In this document: positions 58,001 through 64,000 of the stretch, piece after piece
Numbering within the stretch: the stretch's first letter is position 1
How the letters are laid out: every line of letters starts with the position of its first letter
Assembly: GCA_964036665.1 (NCBI GenBank)
Contig: OZ038531.1
Span: forward strand, 2,852,001 to 2,916,000
Length of the DNA: 64,000 nt
Direction: 5' to 3'
DNA from: Gordius sp. MW1
Taxonomy: Eukaryota; Nematomorpha; Gordioida; Gordea; Gordiidae
Position numbers and translations under genes: made by a program
Notes under the pieces: model-generated
The model's database searches: none
Told to the model about the DNA's origin: nothing
What the model saw: the letters and a program-made list of their open reading frames with translations, nothing else

Positions 58001-61000
58001 CTTTTTAGTTTACAGAACCGAGGGGTCAATCATAACTCTTATTTATAAAATTATTAATATTTTACATAAAAACTTTTATTATTTTTTCGCATATTTAACA
58101 AAATTTTAGTTCTAAAATCCCTTTATTAACCCCCCCCCCCCCCATGCCCCTCTTCCATATATTTAATTCTATAGCACATCCCACCACTACCGAGAGTAGT
58201 TGTAGGACCTTTGTCCACTTTTAAGCTGAACACAAGCAAAATAATACATCTAGATAATGCATTGGCTAGCAATGTCCACAACAACAAAAGAATCTGATGA
58301 GTGTCCATCCATTACCATTATTAAAAAATAAAATAATACCCCCCCCCCCCCCCGATTCTTATTAAAGAAGAAATTCCTATAATAATAATCTTATAATAAT
58401 AGAATTAGTGAATAATGAAAGAAAAAAGTAAAGCCGCTGAGTTAAAGTGATAATCCATTCTTAGTATATAACCATATAACGAGAACAAAAAGTAAAGGAG
58501 AGGATACTATAGAAAATTCTAACCTTTTTAAAGCATTAATACTATAATACTAATACCTCGTCTGATGATGACAAATGGTGGAGGTGCCTGCCTCTAGATA
58601 GCGTTAGATATCTTTTATTGAAAACTTATTTTTTAACACATGGGGTTAGAACTTAGAAGTGGAATGAGAACCAATAGTAGAAATATTATTAAAGATTAAG
58701 GTAGAGGCATGGTCAGGGGAGCAGCAGCTGTTTTTACTCCTTCCTGAACAAAAATCACTTTTTTTATGAAGGCAAATTGGTTGTACATTTTTGTAGAGAA
58801 ATTATTATTTTAAATAAATTCTCCATGTATACATGGGTGTAGCCAGGAAGGGCACCTTCTAAGTTTTAAAAGCCGTTAAAATTTATATAATAAGGGCTAA
58901 AATTTCGAAAAATTATTATTTTGCCCCCCCCCCTTCCTTTAAATCATTAATGCCCCCCTTCTCTAATCCAAATCCTGGCTACGCCCATGCATATATACAT
59001 AATAGCAATTAATAACATTATTCATATAAGAGCCCCCCACCCTCAAAAAAATAGAAATCATGGTTAAGCCTAGGAACAGAAGTTTTACTATAATGCCACA
59101 AATATATGACAAATTTCTAAAAAAAAATTAAATTAGATGTAGTTAAATTACGGTTTAAAGTTAAAATCGTATATTAGTATATTTGAATTTTTGCTTTAAA
59201 GGCGCGGGGGGGCAAATGCCCCTCAGGCATATTTTTCAAATTCTCCAACCTCACCCCAATTTCGTAAGCTTTGTTTAACAGGGGGGGGGGGGGGGGGGGG
59301 GGGGCTTGATGCTAACGGGTGCTTGCAAAACCTAAAAACCTAATTCGGTGGTAAACATGTTAATCGCGATGCAAGGCACGCCATAGTGCCCCTATTAAAC
59401 ATAATGAACCGAGAGAGAAAGATTCAATTAGATAAATTAATTCCCTACACAATATTGTAGTCAAAAAATATTTATCAAATTATAAAAATAATTGGGCCTC
59501 GGCCTCGGGTCTGAGGGGGCAACCCAAACCGAGGGTCCGACCCGGGGTTTTAATAAAAATTCGCGCCAAGTAACCTTTTATAAAATATGATTTAAATAAA
59601 CCAAACTAGATATGTAAAATTTCGAATCAAAATTGCTTTAAAAAATCACTATTTTTATAAAGGTAGATTTTTACGTTTAAAATAATAATTATAACTTGAA
59701 TAAATTGCAGCATGAATCGAACTTATCCTCGTCTTAATTACGAATCCCAACAATAAACTTGTTTTTAATTAAATGGTAAAATGAATTTTTAAATAGCTCA
59801 ACAATTTCTGTTCGAAAAAAAACCGGGCCAGGCCGGGCTCGAGTCACAAATAAAAAAACGGGCTCGAGCTTAAGATCTCCATACACATTAAAAGATATGG
59901 CCACTTTACACAAAATTAACATCTTCATAATTTATAACTAAAAAAATTGAAACTTTTTAGAGACAAATTTTTTTGACTTTCTACTAGCGAGGAGGTCGGG
60001 TGACAAAATTTAGCTGCTGTCGGACAGAACGCGACATCTGAGTGATAAAAATTTGGTGACATTAATCCTACCTGTCTCCCTCCTTTTAACACCTGGCCAT
60101 CATTGTCATGCCCCTACCCCCTGCACCTCTTAATCTTCATATATAATTTCTCACATAAAATACACTTATTATAGCACGAAACTATAAATACCCGACGCGT
60201 TAAATTTGTGTAATGGCCACGACTTAACTATAGAAGAGTGACCTCATTTTACGTTGCCATGGGGGAGGGGGGGGCAAAGAGGGGCGTCTGGCCCCCCCCC
60301 CCCTCCCATCCCCTAGATCAAACTTTCTAATATCTTTATTCCCATTTTTATACGAAAATCGAGTCCATAAAAATTCGAAAATTGCCATATAACATAATTG
60401 TCAATTTATTTTTCTTATATTGTTAACTAAAAAGCTATAAGATAAATAAAGAATAACGCGTTCCTCACTTGTTTTAGCCCACCGACCACATGAAAAAAAT
60501 AGATATAATTCTAAAAAACCATAAAAATGCGTTATAAATAATATTAATATGGGCTAAAATTAAAGGTTTTCAACATTAATAATTCGTGCAATTGTCGAAG
60601 TTGAGACGTAAATGACACCTGGCTACTACAGCGCTTAAGTCCTTTTAATAGAGGTGTATTATAATAAGACCCCCTCCAGAGAGAGATAGAGAGGCTAAGT
60701 GCGCTTTCGTAATAATACTTAAAAAAGTTTTTGACCAGCTGTTTACAAATACAATGTATGCAAAATGTAATTATCATAATTACCCAAACCACTCGTCTAA
60801 GGGGGTGAATCTACCCCCCCCCCCCCCCTTGCCATTCCACTAAATTATTTTCTTTTGATAGTTGCGAAAACAAAAGCGGTAATTTGGTAAAGAAAACGGC
60901 AAAACTAGAAAAAGAAAAACAATTATAAACTTTAGATGTAAAAATGATTTTGAATTTCACTTTGTGTATATAGAATATCTAAAAAATCTATAAACAACTA

Positions 61001-62549
61001 TATATGAAAAGCTGTATTTTGGGCGAATTTATACCGTAAAACCGATTAAAAGTTAAAAAAATCCTTATGGTTCTTAAAATAATAATTTCAGATTATTTAT
61101 ATTACCCCCCCCCCCCCCCGATTATTGAAACTAGTGTTGTAAAAACGGCTGGGTTTTGTTTGGTCGATCTTAGGTGACTAACTAACGGTCGACCTGGTCC
61201 GTTTTTCAAATTTCGACCAAGCCTAGTGGTCGATTAGGAAAAAGTGACCAAAAAAAATCTTTCGTCTGTACATGTTTAGTCGACTAAAAACAAAGGCGGA
61301 CGAAACAAAATCCGGCCGTTTTCGCAACACTAAACTTACGTCTCACACAACAAAATAATAATTTAGCGAACATTAGTCGGAATGAGCTAAATGATATTTT
61401 TTCTTTCAAGTACAAATGGAATTTTGTCAAATAAAATATATGCTTTCTTTAATTTTTCAAGAGGGCATATATACCTTCATGCCCCCCCCCCCGCAAATTA
61501 AGCCTTACAAAATATTTATTTTGCGAAAAGATTAAAATTAAAATATCAAAATTATTTTTGTTAAAAAATCTCATTTTTCGGAGTTTAAATTAGTATTAAA
61601 ATTATAATGAATATGTGGGACCTAAAAAGGTATATATATATGAAGGAATGAATACTAGTTTAGAGTGTATTATTATCTTAGGATAATCTTAATCTTATAT
61701 TTTATGTTTTAAATAAAGCGAGGTAAAGTATCAAACCTGCCCCACAAAAATAAAATTTATCTACCATTTATTAAAAGCGAACTAACTAAACGGGTAGTTT
61801 AATTTAAATTAAAATATTTTATTTTTAAGAAATTAAAAAATATAATATCGCGTGTGCGCTTAATTTTTACAAACTAAACGGTAAAAGTGTAAGCGTTTAA
61901 AAATGCGTCTCTAATGTATTATGTACAATGTACATAACATACTAACCATGAAGTAAGTATAAGTACCATGTTTTATGCTTCAATGTTGAATTTAGGTTAA
62001 TCAAATAAACTCAGCTTCCCTTCCTCTTAAAAATAAATCTCAGAAAATTAACAGGGTTTCTAAAAATTAAATGCTAGAAGGGGAAGGGGGGGGGCAAGGA
62101 GGGGCAATTGCAGGCGTGTAGCCAGGATTTTCTCAAGGGGGAAGAAAAATTTAAAAAAAAATTTCGACACTTTTATTTATAATGTAACAAAAGTAAACTT
62201 CGCGTACAATATATGCGAAACTTCAAGGATCTATATAACCAGCTTTGGAAAAATCTCTTCTCTTCATTAATCAGAGCATTTACTATCGATTTTATACCTT
62301 AAAAAAGGACGTGGACCTTCAAAACAATTTTCAAATTTTGGTCAAGGGGGTAGAAAATTCCCGCTTTCTGCCCCCTTGGCTACGCGAAAATTGTTTTTAA
62401 TATTAAAATTAAGGTTTTATCTTCTCACCCTAGATAGACACTGGCCAATGTCAAATTTATATTATTTGTTTAAAAAAGTTATTTTTACCTGTAATGGATG
62501 GGATGGGACAATAAAATAGAATAGAAACTAATATCCAACGGAATTCCAT
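42919..62549 (-). CDS. robo: Roundabout (Robo) axon-guidance receptor, full gene, 16 exons
   Basis: Type I membrane receptor of the Roundabout family, which binds Slit and steers axons and migrating cells. Exons from 5' to 3': 62489-62549, 55455-55588, 55011-55173, 52588-53043, 51481-51828, 50625-50858, 50190-50462, 49447-49749, 48343-48740, 47619-47847, 47142-47540, 46077-46377, 45178-45431, 44155-44606, 43113-43602, 42919-43025. All introns are GT-AG, every junction is phase-compatible, and the sum is 4,602 nt (1,533 aa plus stop). Predicted protein: signal peptide 1-20, Ig1 21-119, Ig2 120-271, Ig3 to Ig5 272-~600, three FN3 ~620-999, membrane helix ~1041-1063, cytoplasmic tail to 1533. 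Each Ig keeps its Cys pair. Robo-typical stretches include [10 protein letters not shown] (Ig3), [12 protein letters not shown] (Ig4) and GSLFFL (Ig1). Five Ig plus three FN3 is the diagnostic Robo layout, and the length is in the family range. The paralogue class is not resolvable here. Intron 1 is 6.9 kb and crowded with short transposons. Confidence 0.93.
43113..43602 (-). CDS. robo: robo exon 15: cytoplasmic tail
   Basis: Acceptor TTTATTAG|ATGG (phase 0) and donor TTTAG|GTGTTT (phase 1). Encodes [14 protein letters not shown], a Gln/Gly/Tyr-rich stretch and a basic end (KKRGKKKGG). The M at its start is internal, not an initiator. Confidence 0.82.
43714..43881. mobile_element. M1 MITE in robo intron 14
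   Basis: TGTTGTGAAAACGGCTGGG ... CCTAGCCGTTTTTAGAACA. Confidence 0.82.
44155..44606 (-). CDS. robo: robo exon 14: cytoplasmic tail, Gly-rich
   Basis: Acceptor TAACGCAG|ACGAA and donor ACC|GTAAGT (phase 0). Glycine-rich cytoplasmic sequence; [10 protein letters not shown] resembles the Robo CC1 tyrosine motif (PYATT...L), a tentative match. Confidence 0.82.
44990..45165. mobile_element. M2 MITE copy, 12 bp from a robo splice donor
   Basis: GGCGTAACCAGCATTGG, GGAGGGGCAAAACGAGC, C-rich right end; the right TIR is decayed. The donor of exon 13 is at 45177. Confidence 0.7.
45178..45431 (-). CDS. robo: robo exon 13: proximal cytoplasmic tail
   Basis: Acceptor TGTATGTAG|GCAC and donor AAAG|GTGTGT. 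Encodes [15 protein letters not shown], similar to the short conserved W-rich segment after the membrane in Robo proteins, followed by a low-complexity tail. A transposon of family M2 lies in the intron just past the donor. Confidence 0.85.
45852..46019. mobile_element. M2 MITE with perfect 8-bp duplication
   Basis: Element 45860-46011, direct repeat CATGGGGT at 45852-45859 and 46012-46019; in robo intron 12. Confidence 0.9.
46077..46377 (-). CDS. robo: robo exon 12: juxtamembrane and transmembrane helix
   Basis: Acceptor CATTATAG|GACC and donor GCTAG|GTAAAT (phase 2). Extracellular Gly/Ser/Pro linker, then a helix running [20 protein letters not shown], stopped by the basic [10 protein letters not shown]. 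This sets the topology: Ig/FN3 outside, C-terminus inside. Confidence 0.92.
46950..47105. mobile_element. M2 MITE copy, diverged ends
   Basis: GAGCCTGGATTAGAGCTAG ... GGGGGGCACTTGCCCCTCC; in robo intron 11. Confidence 0.65.
47142..47540 (-). CDS. robo: robo exon 11: FN3-3
   Basis: Acceptor TTTTTTTGCAG|TCCC and donor ATGA|GTAAGT, phase 1. [28 protein letters not shown] and [18 protein letters not shown] give a complete FN3 domain, with an acidic insert of about 40 residues in the middle. Confidence 0.92.
47619..47847 (-). CDS. robo: robo exon 10: second half of FN3-2
   Basis: Acceptor TTTAAAAG|GTGC (phase 0) and donor [21 protein letters not shown] and [15 protein letters not shown] match the C to F strands of Robo FN3-2 (YIQGYRLLYR pattern). 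Confidence 0.9.
48140..48309. mobile_element. M2 MITE copy
   Basis: GTAGTCAGCATTGGAATTAG ... CCTTGGCTACGCCCCTG, 33 bp from the exon 9 donor of robo; preceded by an R4-like GGACAGGACGGACGGACAGG. Confidence 0.8.
48343..48740 (-). CDS. robo: robo exon 9: end of FN3-1 and start of FN3-2
   Basis: Acceptor ATTATAG|GGTAC and donor CGG|GTACGT (phase 0). [28 protein letters not shown] and [13 protein letters not shown] finish FN3-1; [10 protein letters not shown] opens FN3-2. Confidence 0.9.
49447..49749 (-). CDS. robo: robo exon 8: end of Ig5 and start of FN3-1
   Basis: Acceptor TTTTTGTAG|ATTTG and donor ATAG|GTACCT, phase 1. [12 protein letters not shown] closes Ig5 and WSAALIVE its G strand. [12 protein letters not shown] and SLELSWRA open the first fibronectin type III domain. 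Confidence 0.9.
49838..50137. mobile_element. M3 MITE with TTA duplication
   Basis: Element 49841-50134, GGGCTTGTCTTAATATCGG left end and GGCAAGCCC right end, TTA both sides; in robo intron 7. Confidence 0.87.
50190..50462 (-). CDS. robo: robo exon 7: first part of Ig5
   Basis: Acceptor GTTTAG|GGAACG and donor GAAG|GTAACG, phase 1. Encodes [19 protein letters not shown] and LPCSP, matching the Robo Ig5 start RPPPVIRQGPVNQT, then a longer than usual linker before VTWFKD. Confidence 0.93.
50625..50858 (-). CDS. robo: robo exon 6: second half of Ig4
   Basis: Acceptor GATTTAG|GTAACC and donor CAAG|GTAAAT, phase 1. Encodes [33 protein letters not shown] and [12 protein letters not shown], the most conserved part of Robo Ig4. 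Confidence 0.95.
51481..51828 (-). CDS. robo: robo exon 5: Ig3 and first half of Ig4
   Basis: Acceptor CCCAATAG|TTAAG and donor ACGG|GTACTT. Encodes a whole Ig3 ([20 protein letters not shown] ... [15 protein letters not shown]) and the start of Ig4 ([20 protein letters not shown]). Both stretches are very close to the family consensus. Confidence 0.93.
51870..52057. mobile_element. M1 MITE in robo intron 4
   Basis: GTTGTAAAAACGGCTGGGTT ... CCCAGCCGTTTTTAAACA. Confidence 0.83.
52421..52556. mobile_element. M2 MITE, left end missing
   Basis: GGGGCAATAATGATTTAGGG ... CTGGGTACGCCCATG, about 30 bp past the donor of robo exon 4. Confidence 0.75.
52588..53043 (-). CDS. robo: robo exon 4: Ig2, unusually long
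   Basis: Acceptor CTCAATAG|GCCC and donor TACG|GTAATA, phase 1 at both ends, so one self-contained module of 152 codons. GETAVLECG and [20 protein letters not shown] are the Robo Ig2 signature. Typical Robo Ig2 is about 95-100 residues; the extra length lies between the cysteines (an insert with [16 protein letters not shown]) and after the F strand (His- and Lys-rich stretch near [10 protein letters not shown]). Confidence 0.9.
53831..54008. mobile_element. M2 MITE with 8-bp duplication (one mismatch)
   Basis: Element 53839-54000; flanks CGTCGTGC and CGTCGCGC; in robo intron 3. Confidence 0.85.
54070..54321. mobile_element. M2 MITE with internal duplication
   Basis: ATGAGCGTAGCCAGCATTGG left end and CCCTGGTTACGCCCACG right end; the core AACGATTTAGGGAGGAG repeats near 54208. 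Confidence 0.75.
54714..54897. mobile_element. M1 MITE with perfect 9-bp duplication
   Basis: Element 54723-54888, direct repeat ATTACACTA both sides; in robo intron 3. Confidence 0.9.
55011..55173 (-). CDS. robo: robo exon 3: second half of Ig1
   Basis: Acceptor TTGCAAG|GTATCT (phase 0) and donor ATTG|GTATAT (phase 1). Encodes [14 protein letters not shown] and [15 protein letters not shown], the E/F-strand region of Robo Ig1 including its second cysteine. Confidence 0.9.
55455..55588 (-). CDS. robo: robo exon 2: first half of Ig1
   Basis: Acceptor ATTGTAG|GGG and donor TTA|GTAAGC (phase 0). Encodes the start of Ig1 with [17 protein letters not shown] and SWFHDDEL, which matches the Robo pattern HP(S/T)D...EPATLNC...W. 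The first Ig cysteine is here. Confidence 0.9.
55633..55834. mobile_element. M1 MITE copy
   Basis: GTGTTGTAAAAACGGTTAGG ... CCCAGCCGTTTTTATAA, 45 bp upstream (in gene sense) of robo exon 2. Confidence 0.83.
56048..56430 (+). repeat. R4 repeat with tandemly duplicated end
   Basis: AAAAGCAACAACCTGCACAA ... ACGAGCCCATAAATTGCGCA, with the last ~95 bp (from AAAACCCCGTATAAGTTTCC) repeated once. Confidence 0.85.
57192..57280. repeat. lone hAT-type end with CCCGACC repeats
   Basis: TAGAGGCCTGCATGGG followed by GACCCGAAACCCGACC and GGTCGGGTTCGGG; related to the GC-rich hAT ends above. No matching right end was found. Confidence 0.45.
58824..58997. mobile_element. M2 MITE with near-perfect 8-bp duplication
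   Basis: Element 58832-58989; flanks CATGTATA and CATATATA. Confidence 0.82.
59281..59304 (+). repeat. G24 homopolymer
   Basis: Unbroken run of 24 G, the longest of many C/G runs in the right third of the window. Length may be affected by sequencing. Confidence 0.8.
61134..61330. mobile_element. M1 MITE copy in robo intron 1
   Basis: GTGTTGTAAAAACGGCTGGG ... CGGCCGTTTTCGCAACAC. Confidence 0.85.
62110..62390. mobile_element. MITE of a CGTAGCC-related family
   Basis: GGCGTGTAGCCAGGATTTTC TCAAGGGGG left and CCCCCTTGGCTACGCG right; interior unlike M2. A G-rich fragment of the same sort lies near 1490-1565. Confidence 0.6.
62489..62549 (-). CDS. robo: robo exon 1: start codon and signal peptide
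   Basis: ATG at 62547-62549 opens 20 codons with a basic start (MEFR), a hydrophobic core (WILVSILFY) and a short polar end, then donor G|GTAAAA. The exon is 61 nt and ends in phase 1, exactly the phase required by the first Ig exon 6.9 kb away. G at +4 supports the start. A signal peptide is seen; its link to robo is inferred from phase, strand and the absence of another candidate. Confidence 0.7.
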
Positions 62550-63770
62550 GATTTTATAAGACTTGGCCTTCCATAACAACTTTGTTTGGTTTGTCAAATT
62601 GAATTTTATCAATGCTAAGAATTGAAAAAATCCTTGGGAATATCATAATATCATAGCATAAATTTGAATAATTTATACATATGGTTAATAAGATAAAATC
62701 CGCGAATCAATTTATTTATAATATATTGATGATATTTTAAATTAATTTTCCTATGCTATGATAGGAAACTGTGTTTGTAGAGACAAGACAAGACCAACAA
62801 CCAACAATGAGGGAGACTTGGAAATGAATGAATGCTAGCGGATAACAACATGGGTAGTAATGTGGGGTTGGGTAAAGTAGGCATATTTTATGTAGGAGCT
62901 AGGAGGAGGGAGAGGGTTGGTTGAGTGCATTTTCATGTCAAAACTCATTTATTATTTAACGAGAATGACCACTGAAAATCAATAATTTTTAATGAATATT
63001 TATTAAAATATTTATTAAAGGCATTTATAGCCAATATATATTTAACACATGTTTAAGACATAAATTTTTATATGATTTTAACCTATTGATTTTATGTGGA
63101 AATTTTTAAATCCTTAATTATGCTTAACTATAAACGTTAAATATATTGTGAGCATTAATTGTCGAAACCATGTTAAAAGACCGGTAAATTATATTAATTA
63201 AATTCATATGTTACATTAGATATTATAAAAACATGGATCTTTAAGACCTTGATTTTACACTGTTTTGATGTCTATTTCAGGAAACAAAAGGTATTCTTTG
63301 TTTGAATTCAAGATCTCCACTGCTTAAAATGCCTAAAATCCTCGAGGTTACACGCACAAACGATCGCCTTTCATTGAAACATTTATACATATTAAAAATA
63401 TTTTTTATATATTAAAATTATACTTTCTCCTTATGATGGGATGAATATAATTTTCCATTAAATTCCGATCTAAGGCTAATCCATGAAATGATTCAAAGAC
63501 GCCAGCCGAGTTAAGATCAAAACCTCAAGATTAATTTAAGCGAGTAGAATGACGCAGGTAGATAAGAGTGTTGCTGCTACGCGACGTCAAAGAAAAATAC
63601 CGCCTCAACATCCATAGGTGGCCCCGTTATAATTTTTATCCATTTAAAAACTATGTATCATCACAATGTTTCATTAGTTAAGGAAATGCGACCTCAGGCG
63701 TGGTAAATATAAGAACAAAGTGATCAGCCTTAAATTGTATTTATTTTGTGTCGTCATCTTTCTATAACAC
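62550..63770. other. region upstream of robo
   Basis: Should contain the robo promoter and 5'UTR. AT-rich; no core promoter element stands out and no other gene is recognised. Confidence 0.45.
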
Positions 63771-64000
63771 TTAGGACTTGTCTTAATATCGGATTCAAAT
63801 TTAAATCGAGCGAATTTATCTTTGCCTAAATATCCGATTCAATTTTACGGGTCAAACTCGGTTGTAATTGTTAATGTTTTGTTTTTTGATCGTTAAAAAC
63901 GTTTTTTTTTGTTTATTTTAACTTTTGAGATTAAATCTAAACTTTTGATACCTAAAAATTTAAAAACATATATAACATTTAAGCTGAGGAAAATTTTTGC
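63771..64000. mobile_element. M3 MITE cut by the window end
   Basis: TTA|GGACTTGTCTTAATATCGG and then the family body (AAACTCGGTTGTAATTGTTA), running to the last base. Confidence 0.8.

Larger units (their letters stand above)
56431..62488. other. distal part of robo intron 1
   Basis: AT-rich. Contains long C/G homopolymers (near 56750, 58131, 58340, 59281, 60813, 61105), a lone hAT end at 57192, M2 at 58832, M1 at 61134 and another CGTAGCC-type element at about 62110-62390. No other gene recognised. Confidence 0.5.

Overview
This window is animal nuclear DNA: AT-rich, intron-bearing, repeat-rich, with no operons or bacterial signals. Gene content (a Roundabout axon-guidance receptor, a rhodopsin-class GPCR and two EGF-discoidin proteins) points to a bilaterian, probably an invertebrate given the density of short inverted-repeat transposons. 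I cannot name the species. Exon borders were read by eye from splice motifs, reading phase and family knowledge; no search was run.

Layout. (1) 1-17.5 kb is a repeat territory with no host gene recognised: ~130-bp satellite units carrying a CCAATGG/CCATTGG hairpin, ~250-bp tandem units containing a tRNA-like B box, a recurring GC-skewed module, two GC-rich hAT-type elements with 8-bp target duplications (5587-6383 and 9266-10390), and a complete, very young Ty3/Gypsy LTR retrotransposon (11913-16435) with identical 304-bp LTRs. (2) 18.05-20.25 kb is an island of clearly higher GC with decayed ORFs that I could not identify. (3) 22.2-41.0 kb holds three genes: an EGF-EGF-discoidin gene on the minus strand (22185-26630), a single-exon GPCR on the plus strand (32417-34165), and a second EGF-EGF-discoidin gene on the plus strand (35709-41016). 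The two discoidin genes are divergently oriented paralogues whose intron positions have partly changed. The 5' ends of both are missing from my reconstruction. (4) 42.9-62.5 kb is one gene on the minus strand, robo: 16 exons, phase-consistent throughout, summing to 4,602 nt (1,533 codons plus stop). It has a signal-peptide exon, five Ig domains, three FN3 domains, one membrane helix and a proline-containing cytoplasmic tail.

Introns and intergenic gaps of 22-64 kb are filled with short inverted-repeat elements of at least four families. M1 has TIR GTGTTGTAAAAACGG and 9-bp duplications. M2 has TIR CATGGGCGTAGCC and 8-bp duplications. M3 is PIF/Harbinger-like with TTA/TAA duplications. R4 is a ~280-bp repeat ending in GCCCATAAATTGCATAGC. 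One hAT remnant (24252-25332) keeps an open transposase C-terminal fragment. Several insertions touch gene structure: one M2 copy sits exactly on a splice donor of the plus-strand discoidin gene, and one M1 copy begins 28 bp past the robo stop codon.

The genes look like ordinary neighbours, not a pathway: robo is a neuronal guidance receptor, the GPCR is an orphan-type receptor, and the discoidin proteins are likely extracellular adhesion proteins. I did not find a clearly novel multi-gene system. The most unusual items are the compact Ty3 element whose primer-binding site overlaps its start codon, the intron turnover between the paralogues, the splice-donor insertion, and the unidentified GC-rich island.
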